Made by a program: the position numbers and the translations under genes. A DNA stretch of 33,903 bases from Bacteroidota bacterium. Lineage in GTDB: Bacteria; Bacteroidota; Bacteroidia; Chitinophagales; Chitinophagaceae. The stretch is taken from assembly GCA_023415275.1 (NCBI GenBank), contig JAEZLJ010000172.1:1-33903 (forward strand), given 5' to 3'. Below are positions 9,483 to 18,300 of the stretch, in pieces (the stretch's first letter is position 1; each line of letters begins with the position of its first letter). Below the pieces are notes generated by a model, which was not told the origin of the DNA, did no database searches, and saw only the letters and a program-made list of their open reading frames with translations.

Positions 9483-11510
9483 ATGAATCGTTTGCTTTTT
9501 ATTCTTTTTTTATCATTATCTGATCTTATCGTTCTTGGGCAGGATCCATGGAAAATATCTGCTCAAAATATTGACCCTAACCATTACTATGGTGTTACCG
9601 TAGCCAATGGAATGATTGGAATCGTTTCTTCACCAGAACCGTTTAAGGTAAAAGATGTGGTTTTGGCCGGGGCCTATGACCTGTATGGACGTGGGAGGGT
9701 GAGTAATTTTCTGAAAAGCTTTAACCTGCTCAATATGAACCTGGATATTGATGGAAAGAGAATAAATGCTTCAGCTGTCAGCAACATGAAGCAGGAACTT
9801 GACATGAAGGGAGCATCCTTTACCACCACTTTTGATTATGGAGAAAAGGCAACGGTGACCTATACCTATTATTCCCTGCGCCATTTGCCATTTACAGTAT
9901 TGATGGATGTAACAATAACTGCCAAGAAGGATATTTCTATAACTGTCAGCAGTGTGATGGAATCACCGGATGCTTTAAGAGATGTTCAGAATTATTATAA
10001 TGAAATAGACAGGCCTCATGTGGTAATCAGCTTGCTGACTTCTTCTGCCAAATCTCCAACAGGTAAATTGTTGATGTGTGCCAGCAATACTTTTCTCTTT
10101 TCAGAACCACATGGAAAGGAGCCAAGGGTTATTCACGAAATGTGGGATAACAATATGCACCTGATGAAATTTACACGCTCTATTAAGGCAGGGGAATCAT
10201 ATGTGTTTTCCATAGCAGGCACTTCTATTACTTCTGCACATCATGATGATCCTTTAAATGAAGCGGAGCGGCTGACCATTTACGCCAAACTGGAGGGGAG
10301 AGACAGGCTGTTACAATTCCATCGTAAGGCATGGGACAAACTTTGGCAAAGCGACATCCTGGTTGATGGTGATCCGCAATCGCAGCAGGACATTCACAGT
10401 ATGCTTTATCACCTGTATAGTTTTGTGCGTGAAGGCACGGCTTATTCGCCATCACCAATGGGATTGAGTGGCCTTGGGTATAATGGCCATGTTTTTTGGG
10501 ATGCAGAATTATGGATGTATCCAGCCATCTTGGTCATGCATCCAGAACTGGCAAAAAGCATGATGGAATATCGCTATCAGCGTTTGGAAGCAGCCCGCAG
10601 GAATGCTTTTGCCAATGGCTTTAAAGGAGCTATGTTTCCCTGGGAAAGTGCAGAAACAGGAGTGGAAGAAACACCGGTATGGGCACTTAGTGGTCCATTT
10701 GAACATCATATTACAGCTGATGTGGCTATTGCTGCCTGGAATTATTTCGCCGTCACACAGGATAAGGAATGGTTGCGCGAGAAAGGGTATCCGATGCTTT
10801 CCGCCACGGCGGATTTCTGGAGTTCAAGAGTGGAAAGAAATGGACCGGGACATTATGATATAAAAAATGTAGTAGCTGCAGATGAGTGGGCCGAGAATGT
10901 TGACAATAATGCTTTTACCAATGCCGCTGCTAAAGCTAACCTGCAATATGCCACGCAGGCTGCCAGGATTTTAGGAATCACGCCAGATCCAGACTGGATG
11001 GTTGTAGCTAATAATATCCCGATACTTAAAATGGAGGGTGGCGTGACCCAGGAACATGCTACCTATAAAGGAGAAGGTATCAAGCAGGCCGACGTGAATT
11101 TACTGGCTTATCCTTTAAAAGAGATCACAGATAAAGCGCAGATACGAAAAGACCTTGAATATTATTCTTCACGGGTGCCTGATGAAGGTACGCCCGCCAT
11201 GACCCAGGGGGTGTTTGCTTTATTATATGCCAGGTTAGGTGATGGTGATAAAGCGTATCATTGGTTCAAGGATGCTTATGTACCTAATTTAAATCCTCCT
11301 TTCCGTGTAATTGCCGAAACCAAGGGTGGGACCAATCCTTATTTTGCCACGGGAGCTGGTGGTATTCTTCAATCCATATTGATGGGTTTCGGAGGGTTGG
11401 AGATCACACCACAGGGTATCAAGCAACTGCCTTCTGTTCTGCCTTCCGGTTGGAAACAATTGACTATTACCGGAGTAGGACCACAAAAGAAAATTTATTC
11501 GGTTAAATAA
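9483..11510 (+). CDS. Secreted GH65 family glucosidase (kojibiose-type hydrolase rather than phosphorylase)
   Basis: A 675-residue protein with a signal peptide ending near VLGQ. It has the (alpha/alpha)6 glycoside hydrolase family 65 signatures: FWDAELWMYPA (about 338-348), a GAMFPWESAETGVEETP block (382-398), AADEWAENVDNNAFTN (465-480) and IKQADV (533-538). The general acid is probably Glu468. Glu612, in AETKGGTNPY, lies 144 residues later. That spacing matches the acid and base pair I recall for the Flavobacterium johnsoniae GH65 kojibiose hydrolase (E472 and E616). The phosphate-binding H-x-S-S-type loop of GH65 phosphorylases is not seen; TPAMTQ stands there, as in the human collagen glucosidase PGGHG. 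It therefore probably hydrolyses an alpha-1,2- or related glucoside in the periplasm or outside the cell. The next ORF follows in the same frame. Confidence 0.88.
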   Translation: MNRLLFILFLSLSDLIVLGQDPWKISAQNIDPNHYYGVTVANGMIGIVSSPEPFKVKDVVLAGAYDLYGRGRVSNFLKSFNLLNMNLDIDGKRINASAVSNMKQELDMKGASFTTTFDYGEKATVTYTYYSLRHLPFTVLMDVTITAKKDISITVSSVMESPDALRDVQNYYNEIDRPHVVISLLTSSAKSPTGKLLMCASNTFLFSEPHGKEPRVIHEMWDNNMHLMKFTRSIKAGESYVFSIAGTSITSAHHDDPLNEAERLTIYAKLEGRDRLLQFHRKAWDKLWQSDILVDGDPQSQQDIHSMLYHLYSFVREGTAYSPSPMGLSGLGYNGHVFWDAELWMYPAILVMHPELAKSMMEYRYQRLEAARRNAFANGFKGAMFPWESAETGVEETPVWALSGPFEHHITADVAIAAWNYFAVTQDKEWLREKGYPMLSATADFWSSRVERNGPGHYDIKNVVAADEWAENVDNNAFTNAAAKANLQYATQAARILGITPDPDWMVVANNIPILKMEGGVTQEHATYKGEGIKQADVNLLAYPLKEITDKAQIRKDLEYYSSRVPDEGTPAMTQGVFALLYARLGDGDKAYHWFKDAYVPNLNPPFRVIAETKGGTNPYFATGAGGILQSILMGFGGLEITPQGIKQLPSVLPSGWKQLTITGVGPQKKIYSVK

Positions 11511-11552
11511 AATATTCCTATCTTTTGGAAGATTTCTAACACTGCTATACAC

Positions 11553-12101
11553 TTGAGACGACTATCTGCTATACTGCTATTGACAGTCCTGTTATTCAAT
11601 TTATATGGATACCAGGTTATGCTCGGCTATATGCAGAATAAACAATTCAACCAATTTCAATCCAGTCTTGATAAGCAACAGTATGATGAAAAGGATTTGA
11701 TTTCTATCAAAACACCTTTGAATTTACCTTATTACTCTTCCTCAACCGATTTTGAGAGAGCCTATGGATCTGTTGAAATCAATGGTATGGTTTACGAATA
11801 TGTAAAACGGAGGGTGAACCAGGATACATTGGAATTGCTTTGTTTGCCTAACAGGGAGAAAACTCATCTTCAAACAACCCGTAATGCGTTTGTAAAACTT
11901 TCCGTAGATGGTGTTACTTCTCCTTTAGAAAAGAAATCAACTAATCATCTTAAAATAACATTACCTGATTTTTACCAGGAATACGTTGAAGTTGAATCTG
12001 TACATAGCATAGCTGACAGACATACTTTTTTCATTTCTAACACTGTTCTTCATCATGAAGATTTTTCAAGTGTGGGAAAGCAGCCTCCCCGGCAATGCTG
12101 A
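11553..12101 (+). CDS. Small membrane-anchored hypothetical protein, TTG start
   Basis: A 182-residue protein whose only plausible start is TTG at 11553, because no ATG occurs between the upstream in-frame stop (11508-11510) and this point. Residues about 4-22 (LSAILLLTVLLFNLYGYQV) form a membrane segment or uncleaved signal. The rest is soluble and charged, without cysteines until the last residue and without a recognisable catalytic motif. Proteins with the same N-terminal RRLSAI/LLFNLYGY pattern and a central SSTDFERAYGSVEINGM-like segment are, from memory, recurrent in Chitinophagaceae, but I know no function. It lies 42 bases after the GH65 stop and 109 bases before the haloperoxidase-like gene, so it may belong to either unit. 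Confidence 0.65.
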   Translation: MRRLSAILLLTVLLFNLYGYQVMLGYMQNKQFNQFQSSLDKQQYDEKDLISIKTPLNLPYYSSSTDFERAYGSVEINGMVYEYVKRRVNQDTLELLCLPNREKTHLQTTRNAFVKLSVDGVTSPLEKKSTNHLKITLPDFYQEYVEVESVHSIADRHTFFISNTVLHHEDFSSVGKQPPRQC

Positions 12102-12210
12102 TCACACTTCTATAGAACCAACAGTATTAATTCCTCAAATTTCTTTTGACACTTGCTGGCTTTAAATTAAGCCAGGTTTAAATTATGGCGTTTAGCCTGT
12201 TCATCGAACT

Positions 12211-13563
12211 ATGAAAAAGTTTGCATACCTGTTATTATTGACATCCGTTATTTTCTCTTGTAAAGAAAAGGATTATTCCAAATTCACCAACGACCCACTG
12301 CTTTACTGTAAGACCGTAAAGAAATTAAATGACGTGGTTTTGTATAACAACTTTTCACCAGTAGTTGCTTCCCGTAATTATGCCTATGCCAATATAGCTG
12401 CCTATGAATGCATGGTGGCTGGTGACAGTTCCTATCAATCACTAAGTGGGCAGATCAAACATCTTCCTGCAATGCCCAAACCAATAGCCGGAGAAAAAGT
12501 TGATTATCATCTGGCTTCGTTGCTGGCCTTTGTGAAGGTGGGAAATGCGGTTACTTTTCCTGAAGGCGTTTTGAATGATTATTACAATGACCTTACTTTA
12601 AAAGCCAGGAAGGCAGGTATGCCCAAATCTGTATTAAACAGCACCATTGCATTCAGCGATACAATTGCTGCCACTGTTATGAAATGGAGTAAGGGTGATA
12701 ACTATGCACAAACCAGGAGCTCTGAAAAATATACAGTGACACAGGAAGATGGCCGTTGGATTCCCACACCTCCCGCTTATTCACAGGCTATGGAGCCACA
12801 CTGGTGTGATATCAGGCCATTGATTATGGACTCTGCAGGTCAGTTCATGCCGCCGGCACCACCCCTTTATAATATGAAAGACAGCAACTCTGCTTATTGC
12901 AAGGAGGTAATGGAAGTAAAACATACCGTAGATAACCTGACTGATGAACAAAAGCATATTGCAGACTTTTTCGATGACAATCCCTTTAACCTGCATGTAA
13001 CGGGCCATGTAATGTATGCCACAAAGAAGTTTTCACCTCCAGGTCACTGGATGAACATTGTGGGCATTGCGGCTGAAAAGTCAAAGGCAGATTTTGATAA
13101 AACTGTTGCAGCCTATACCGAAACCTCTATTGCTTTATTTGATGGATTTATTGCCTGCTGGAAATCTAAGTTCAAAACGAATACCATTCGCCCGGAGACA
13201 GTGATCAATAAGTTTATTGACCCGGCCTGGCAGCCTTATATTCAGACACCGCCATTCCCTTCTTACGTTAGCGGTCATTCTGTGATATCAGCAGCATCTG
13301 CCGAAGTAATGTCTCACCATTTCGGTGACAATTTTGCATATACCGATACTTCTGAACTGGAATTTGGTATTCCCAACAGGTCATTTAAATCCTTTAGGGA
13401 TGCAGCCATTGAAGCTGGCTGGTCAAGGATGTATGGTGGCATCCATTTCCGTTCCGACCTGGAACAAGGTACTATAGTAGGAAAGAACATAGGAGAATAC
13501 ATAGTACGCCGTTTACACCTCACCAGAAAAGAAGACCAACTTTCATACAACTCTAAAAATTAA
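12211..13563 (+). CDS. PAP2 / vanadium-dependent haloperoxidase-like lipoprotein
   Basis: A 450-residue protein with a lipoprotein signal ending in VIFSC (Cys17). The three active-site blocks of the acid phosphatase / vanadium haloperoxidase superfamily are all intact: K-x6-RP (K320 to R327-P328), P-x3-SGH (P350 to H356) and SR-x5-H-x3-D (S405, R406, H412, D416). The length and the long helical N-terminal half fit the vanadium haloperoxidase-like branch better than short membrane PAP2 phosphatases. These proteins bind vanadate or phosphate and either oxidise halides with peroxide or remove phosphate; the sequence alone does not decide between them. The stop is two bases from the next start, so it is co-translated with the beta-barrel protein. 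As a lipoprotein it would act at the periplasmic or outer face of the outer membrane. Confidence 0.85.
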   Translation: MKKFAYLLLLTSVIFSCKEKDYSKFTNDPLLYCKTVKKLNDVVLYNNFSPVVASRNYAYANIAAYECMVAGDSSYQSLSGQIKHLPAMPKPIAGEKVDYHLASLLAFVKVGNAVTFPEGVLNDYYNDLTLKARKAGMPKSVLNSTIAFSDTIAATVMKWSKGDNYAQTRSSEKYTVTQEDGRWIPTPPAYSQAMEPHWCDIRPLIMDSAGQFMPPAPPLYNMKDSNSAYCKEVMEVKHTVDNLTDEQKHIADFFDDNPFNLHVTGHVMYATKKFSPPGHWMNIVGIAAEKSKADFDKTVAAYTETSIALFDGFIACWKSKFKTNTIRPETVINKFIDPAWQPYIQTPPFPSYVSGHSVISAASAEVMSHHFGDNFAYTDTSELEFGIPNRSFKSFRDAAIEAGWSRMYGGIHFRSDLEQGTIVGKNIGEYIVRRLHLTRKEDQLSYNSKN

Positions 13564-13565
13564 TC

Positions 13566-14660
13566 ATGAAACATACACTGCTTATACTTTTCGTTTTTGC
13601 CATACAATACAATAGCTCTGCACAGGGATGCGTGGCCATCCGCAATAATGGATCTACCTGCACCATGATGGATTCTCATGAAGGCACATCACCCCATGGA
13701 TGGACCTTCGCCATGAACAATCGTTACTTTAAATCTTACAAACATTTTGTAGGGACAGTGGAGCAGAAGGAGCGTGTGGAAAAAGGAACAGAAGTGATCA
13801 ACCATGTGTTTTCCAGCGAACTTGCATTAACTAAGCAATTCAACAGCAGGTGGTCATTTGGGGCTTTTTTGCCTGTAATCAGTAATGCACGCTCATCCAT
13901 GTACGAGCATTATGGCAACACAAGCACCAGTCCAAATGCCAGGCGTTCCACTCATTCTTTTGGAATAGGGGATGTGCGTTTTGCAGCTTATTACTGGTTA
14001 ATGGATCCAGCTACTGCCAAAAGAAGAAATATTCAATTAGGATTAGGTATCAAGTTGCCAACCGGCGATTACAGGTACCAGGATTATTTCTACAAAAATG
14101 ATTCTGTCAAAGTGTTGGGACCTGTTGACCAGTCTATCCAATTAGGTGATGGTGGTACAGGTATAACTTTGGAGCTGAATGCTTTCTCTGGTTTGTCAAA
14201 AGACCTTAGCCTATACCTGAATGGTTTTTATCTATCCAATCCCAGGGAGCAAAATGGTGTTTCCACTGCCAGGGGTGGTACTCCGAACGCTACTGCAATT
14301 ACTTATGGTTCGGATGTAATGAGCGTTCCTGACCAATACATGTTACGTGCCGGTGCTAATCTCAATGCCCAACGATTTTCTTTCGCTGCCGGTATGCGTA
14401 TCGAAGGTGTTCCTTCCGAAGATATTATTGGCGGAAGCAATGGTTTTAGAAGACCGGGTTTTGTTCTGTCTGCCGAGCCAGTAGTTGCTTACAGGTTACA
14501 CCACACACAGTTATATGTTTCAGTTCCTGTAGCAGTAGAAAGAAACCGAACTCAAAGCGTTTCCGATAAACTCAGAACTTCCAAAACCGGCGTTTACTCA
14601 CAGGGTGATGCCGCTTTTGCTGACTATACTATCAATTTTGGAATTTCTATTCCCCTTTAG
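13566..14660 (+). CDS. Outer-membrane beta-barrel protein (phenol-degradation MetA-like transporter family)
   Basis: A 364-residue protein with a signal peptide ending at SSAQ (about residue 20). The mature part is a series of alternating amphipathic strands rich in Gly, Tyr and Phe, for example FGIGDVRFAAYYWL, IQLGLGIKLPTGDY and YTINFGISIPL at the C-terminus, as expected for an outer-membrane barrel. The GLGIKLPTGDY segment is the pattern seen in barrels annotated as phenol MetA-pathway transporters. The mature N-terminus has several residues that could bind metal (GCVAIRN, CTMMDSHEGTSPHGW). It is tightly coupled to the haloperoxidase-like gene, which suggests that one exports or imports what the other modifies; this is inference. 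A rho-independent terminator follows within 35 bases. Confidence 0.72.
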   Translation: MKHTLLILFVFAIQYNSSAQGCVAIRNNGSTCTMMDSHEGTSPHGWTFAMNNRYFKSYKHFVGTVEQKERVEKGTEVINHVFSSELALTKQFNSRWSFGAFLPVISNARSSMYEHYGNTSTSPNARRSTHSFGIGDVRFAAYYWLMDPATAKRRNIQLGLGIKLPTGDYRYQDYFYKNDSVKVLGPVDQSIQLGDGGTGITLELNAFSGLSKDLSLYLNGFYLSNPREQNGVSTARGGTPNATAITYGSDVMSVPDQYMLRAGANLNAQRFSFAAGMRIEGVPSEDIIGGSNGFRRPGFVLSAEPVVAYRLHHTQLYVSVPVAVERNRTQSVSDKLRTSKTGVYSQGDAAFADYTINFGISIPL

Positions 14661-14693
14661 CTAGTCGATTGCTTCGAATTAGATTGAAAGTAG

Positions 14694-14721
14694 ATGCCGG
14701 TTTAGCCGGCATTTATTTTTT
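14694..14721 (+). terminator. Rho-independent terminator after the haloperoxidase/beta-barrel unit
   Basis: A perfect 7-bp stem, ATGCCGG (14694-14700) with CCGGCAT (14706-14712), has a five-base loop and is followed by a T-rich run (TTATTTTTT). It sits 33 bases past the beta-barrel stop codon and separates that unit from the trehalase gene. Confidence 0.85.
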
Positions 14722-14793
14722 AACACCCTGAAGTTTTCCAGAGATGATTCTCAAGTGATATATTTAGTATCTTTTGAATCTATTTGCATATAT

Positions 14794-16374
14794 ATGAAAC
14801 AGATCCTTTCTTATCTTCTCTCATTATGCTTAGTTACCGGAAATTATGCGCAATCTGTGCCAACTCCCGATGTGCTTTGGGGTGATCTTTTTAAAGAAGT
14901 GCAATTGAAAAAGGTCTTTAAAGACAATAAGACCTTTGTTGACGCTGTTCCCCGTTACTCACGTGAACAAATCTTAAAAGACTATCAGCAACTAAAAACA
15001 TCCGATACATTTAACCTGGCTTCTTTTGTTAACAGTCATTTTGATGTGCCGGTGCCGGGTTCGGCAAAAGTGGAAGAAGGGCTCAGCATTCAAGCGCATA
15101 TTGATCAATTATGGGATGTTCTTCAGCGGAAGGCTGACTTGAAAAAGCCAAATAGTTCCCTGCTTCCTTTACCTAATTCATATATAGTGCCAGGAGGCCG
15201 TTTCAGGGAAATATATTACTGGGACAGTTATTTCACCATGTTGGGATTGATTGAAAGTAAACGATATGGTCTTGTGCAGAATATGCTGGATAATTTTAAA
15301 TACCTCATAGATACATATGGGCATATTCCCAATGGCAACAGGGCCTATTATCTAAGCCGCTCCCAACCTCCTTTTTTCGCTTTAATGGTGGACCTTCTGG
15401 CTCAAAAGCTTGGAACCAGTATCTACAAACGATATTATGCAGCCATGGAAAAGGAATATGCATGGTGGATGCAGGGAGAGAATGAATTGCAACCAGGAAA
15501 GGCATATAGGCGGGTGGTTAAACTGGATGATGGCAGTATATTAAACCGTTATTGGGATGATAAAAGAGCGCCAAGAGAGGAATCATATGTGCAGGATGTG
15601 ACCACATTCGAATCTACTAAAGATTCTATGACCTTTACCAACCTCAGAGCAGGTGCAGAAAGTGGTTGGGATTTTAGCAGCCGTTGGTTTGGAGATACTT
15701 TACATCTAACCACAGTTGAAACCACTAATATTGTTCCTGTAGATTTGAATAGCCTTTTGTATACCTACGAAAACATTCTTTCAAAAGCTGCAGGCACAAA
15801 AAAGCTGTCATCAAAGGCTAATTATTATAAGGCCCGGAGTGAAAAACGTAGGGCTGCCATACAACAATATTGCTGGAATATTGAAGCACAATTCTATTTC
15901 GATTACAATTTTGTAAAAAAGGAAACTACCAATAAATGGTCAGCCGCAGGAGCTATGCCTTTGTTTGCCAACGTGGCTACTGCAAGCCAAGCTAAAGGCA
16001 TCCAACAAAATATTAGGGAAAAGCTATTAAAAGATGGGGGTGTGGCTACAACGGTATATCATACCGGGCAGCAATGGGATGCTCCCAATGGCTGGGCGCC
16101 ATTGCAGTATATCACAGTGAAAGGCTTGCAGAATTATAATTATAATGAATTGGCAAGGACCATTGCTGAACGATGGATGAATGTGAATGAGAAGGTGTAT
16201 GCTACTACCGGTAAAATGCTGGAGAAGTATAATGTAGAAAACACGAACCTGGAAAGTGGAGGCGGAGAATACCCTACCCAGGATGGTTTTGGATGGAGCA
16301 ATGGTGTTTATACAAAATTTGCTGCCATGTTTAAGGATCATAAGAATACATCAAAACCCATGAAACCCTTCTGA
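14794..16374 (+). CDS. treA: Secreted GH37 trehalase
   Basis: An alpha,alpha-trehalase of glycoside hydrolase family 37, hydrolysing trehalose to two glucose molecules. The frame opens at a GTG at 14755, but the ATG at 14794 gives a standard signal peptide ending at GNYAQS, so I chose it (526 residues). Both family signatures are present: PGGRFREIYYWDSY (about residues 133-146) and QWDAPNGWAP (427-436). The general acid is Asp293 in SGWDFSSRW and the general base is probably Glu477 in LEKYN. Their spacing of 184 residues equals that of D312 and E496 in E. coli TreA as I recall it. The GGGEYPTQDGFGW block near the C-terminus is also conserved. The signal peptide places it in the periplasm or outside the cell. 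It lies between two terminated units and just upstream of the 3-keto-glycoside cassette. Confidence 0.95.
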   Translation: MKQILSYLLSLCLVTGNYAQSVPTPDVLWGDLFKEVQLKKVFKDNKTFVDAVPRYSREQILKDYQQLKTSDTFNLASFVNSHFDVPVPGSAKVEEGLSIQAHIDQLWDVLQRKADLKKPNSSLLPLPNSYIVPGGRFREIYYWDSYFTMLGLIESKRYGLVQNMLDNFKYLIDTYGHIPNGNRAYYLSRSQPPFFALMVDLLAQKLGTSIYKRYYAAMEKEYAWWMQGENELQPGKAYRRVVKLDDGSILNRYWDDKRAPREESYVQDVTTFESTKDSMTFTNLRAGAESGWDFSSRWFGDTLHLTTVETTNIVPVDLNSLLYTYENILSKAAGTKKLSSKANYYKARSEKRRAAIQQYCWNIEAQFYFDYNFVKKETTNKWSAAGAMPLFANVATASQAKGIQQNIREKLLKDGGVATTVYHTGQQWDAPNGWAPLQYITVKGLQNYNYNELARTIAERWMNVNEKVYATTGKMLEKYNVENTNLESGGGEYPTQDGFGWSNGVYTKFAAMFKDHKNTSKPMKPF

Positions 16375-16449
16375 TGTGGATGACAAGTATGAAGGAATTA
16401 CAGTTTTTCTATTTGGAGAAGTCGATCTTTTAAGCTGTGATGAAACATA

Positions 16450-16477
16450 TTGAAGAAAATAGCATCTGTTATTTTTA
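16450..16477 (+). promoter_or_regulatory. Possible Bacteroidota-type promoter of the GMC/DUF1080 cassette
   Basis: TTG at 16450-16452 and TATTTTTA at 16470-16477 are separated by 17 bases. This matches the Flavobacterium-type consensus TTG-N(17-23)-TAnnTTTG at all but the final G. It would give a leader of roughly 60 bases before the ATG at 16543. The region is AT-rich, so a chance match is possible. Confidence 0.3.
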
Positions 16478-16542
16478 ATTCCGGCACTGATCTTTTTTAT
16501 AACTTCCACACTTCATTCTTAATACACCACCTGTAATTTCAC

Positions 16543-18282
16543 ATGGGAGATTTTCAAATTAAGGTACAGCCAAAGAATTATGATGTCATTATTGTAGGAT
16601 CTGGTGCAGGAGGAGGAATGGCCTCCTATATATTGTCCCAGGCAGGACTAAGCGTAGCCCTGATGGAGGCAGGACCTAATTATGATCCAGCCAAAAATGT
16701 TACCCAGTTAAAAATGCCATGGGAATCTCCTCGACGAGGTGCCAGCACACGCTTCAGACCTTTTGGTGATTTTGATGCATCATACTGGGGATGGGAAATT
16801 GATGGAGAGCCTTACACTAAGGCAGAAGGCACTGAATGGGATTGGTGGCGTTCGCGTATGTTAGGAGGCCGCACCAATCATTGGGGGCGTATTTCTCTTC
16901 GCTTTGGCCCAAAAGATTTTAAGCGCAGGAGCATCGACGGGCTTGGTGATGACTGGCCTATTGGCTATAATGATGTAAAACCCTTTTACGACCGTGTAGA
17001 TAAGTTGATTGGAGTCTTTGGTACTAATGAAGGCCTGGATAATGATCCTGATGGAATATTTCTACCCCCACCCAAACCCAGGCTGCATGAATTATTTGTG
17101 AAGAATGCAGCTTTGCAGGCAGGTGTAAAGGTGATCCCTTCCCGGTTATCCATCCTGACAAAGAAATTGAACGACCAACGGGGATCTTGCTTCTTCTGTG
17201 GGCAATGTAACAGGGGATGCCAGGTATATGCTGATTTCTCTTCTTCATCCGTTTTGGTAAAACCCGCACTGGCAACTGGTAAAGTAGATCTTTATGATAA
17301 TGCTATGGTACGGGAAGTGTTGACAAATAATGAAGGCCTGGCCACAGGGGTATCTTATGTTCACAAAGTGGATGGAAATGAATACCAGGTAAAAGGGAAG
17401 ACAGTGATTTTAGCAGCTAGTGCCTGTGAATCAGCAAGGCTGCTTTTGAATTCCAAATCTTCACGGCATCCTAATGGATTGGCTAACTCAAGCAATGTAG
17501 TAGGCAAGTATCTGCATGATTCTACGGGTGCAGCATTGGGCGGTGTACTTCCTAAATTATTTGATCGCAAACGCTATAATGAAGATGGCGTGGGTGGGCT
17601 ACATGTATATTCACCCTGGTGGCTGGATAATAAAAAGCTGGATTTTCCACGAGGATACCATATTGAATATTGGGGAGGTATGGGTATGCCAGCTTATGGT
17701 TTTAGTTGGGGTATTGAAAATCTGAATGGAAAATACCTGGTTAAAGGTCAGCAGAAAGAGGCCGGCGGATATGGCAAATCACTAAAAGAAGATTATAGAT
17801 ATTTCTATGGTGCCGGTGTGGGCATGGCCGGCCGTGGAGAAGCAATTGCAAGGGAAGATAATTATTGTGAGATCGACCCTAAAACAGTGGATAAATATGG
17901 TATCCCGGTATTGCGTTTTAATGTAAAATGGAGTGACCATGAAATAAAACAGGCCAAACATATGAAGGATACCTTCAAAGAGATCATGCATAATATGGGA
18001 GCCGTGGTGACATGGGGCGGGGATGATGATGAGAAAAATAATTATGGCCTGGAAGTGCCTGGTAAGATCATCCATGAAGCAGGAACGGTCCGTATGGGTA
18101 ACGATCCTAAGCGATCTGCTTTGAACAGCTTTAACCAGGCGCATGATTGTAAGAACCTTTTTGTGGTGGATGGTGGCGCCTTCGTGTCGCAGGCCGATAA
18201 AAATATTACCTGGTCCATCCTGGCATTATCCATGCGGGCCTCTGAATATTTAGTGAGCGAGATGAAAAAACAAAATATCTGA
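16543..18282 (+). CDS. GMC-family FAD oxidoreductase, catalytic subunit of a probable sugar 3-dehydrogenase
   Basis: A 579-residue glucose-methanol-choline oxidoreductase. The FAD-binding Rossmann motif GSGAGGG lies at residues 19-25, with the ribose-binding acid Glu42 in LMEAG. The second GMC region is MLGGRTNHWG (106-115). The C-terminal catalytic pair is His511 (IIHEAGTVRMG) and Asn554 (DKNITWS). Cysteines at 216, 219, 222 and 226 (CFFCGQCNRGC) form a C-x2-C-x2-C-x3-C cluster, suggesting an iron-sulfur centre for electron transfer, as in membrane fructose and glucose dehydrogenases. It has no signal peptide of its own and probably crosses the membrane with the Tat-signal partner encoded 18 bases downstream. 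With DUF1080 in the same operon, oxidation of glycosides at C3 is the best-supported reaction; the exact substrate is unknown. Confidence 0.9.
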   Translation: MGDFQIKVQPKNYDVIIVGSGAGGGMASYILSQAGLSVALMEAGPNYDPAKNVTQLKMPWESPRRGASTRFRPFGDFDASYWGWEIDGEPYTKAEGTEWDWWRSRMLGGRTNHWGRISLRFGPKDFKRRSIDGLGDDWPIGYNDVKPFYDRVDKLIGVFGTNEGLDNDPDGIFLPPPKPRLHELFVKNAALQAGVKVIPSRLSILTKKLNDQRGSCFFCGQCNRGCQVYADFSSSSVLVKPALATGKVDLYDNAMVREVLTNNEGLATGVSYVHKVDGNEYQVKGKTVILAASACESARLLLNSKSSRHPNGLANSSNVVGKYLHDSTGAALGGVLPKLFDRKRYNEDGVGGLHVYSPWWLDNKKLDFPRGYHIEYWGGMGMPAYGFSWGIENLNGKYLVKGQQKEAGGYGKSLKEDYRYFYGAGVGMAGRGEAIAREDNYCEIDPKTVDKYGIPVLRFNVKWSDHEIKQAKHMKDTFKEIMHNMGAVVTWGGDDDEKNNYGLEVPGKIIHEAGTVRMGNDPKRSALNSFNQAHDCKNLFVVDGGAFVSQADKNITWSILALSMRASEYLVSEMKKQNI

Positions 18283-18300
18283 TCAAACCTTCTTTATAAT

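Noticed and set aside
9483..11510. Annotation as a kojibiose or maltose phosphorylase
   Set aside because: The protein is exported and lacks the phosphate-binding loop, while a second glutamate sits where hydrolytic GH65 members have their base.
12156..12175. Short hairpin CTGGCTT/AAGCCAG between the small hypothetical and the haloperoxidase-like gene
   Set aside because: The 7-bp stem has no T-tract and no clear relation to a start codon; too weak to call a terminator or regulator.
14755..14793. Upstream GTG start for the trehalase
   Set aside because: It would add 13 residues before a textbook signal peptide; the ATG at 14794 is the better start.
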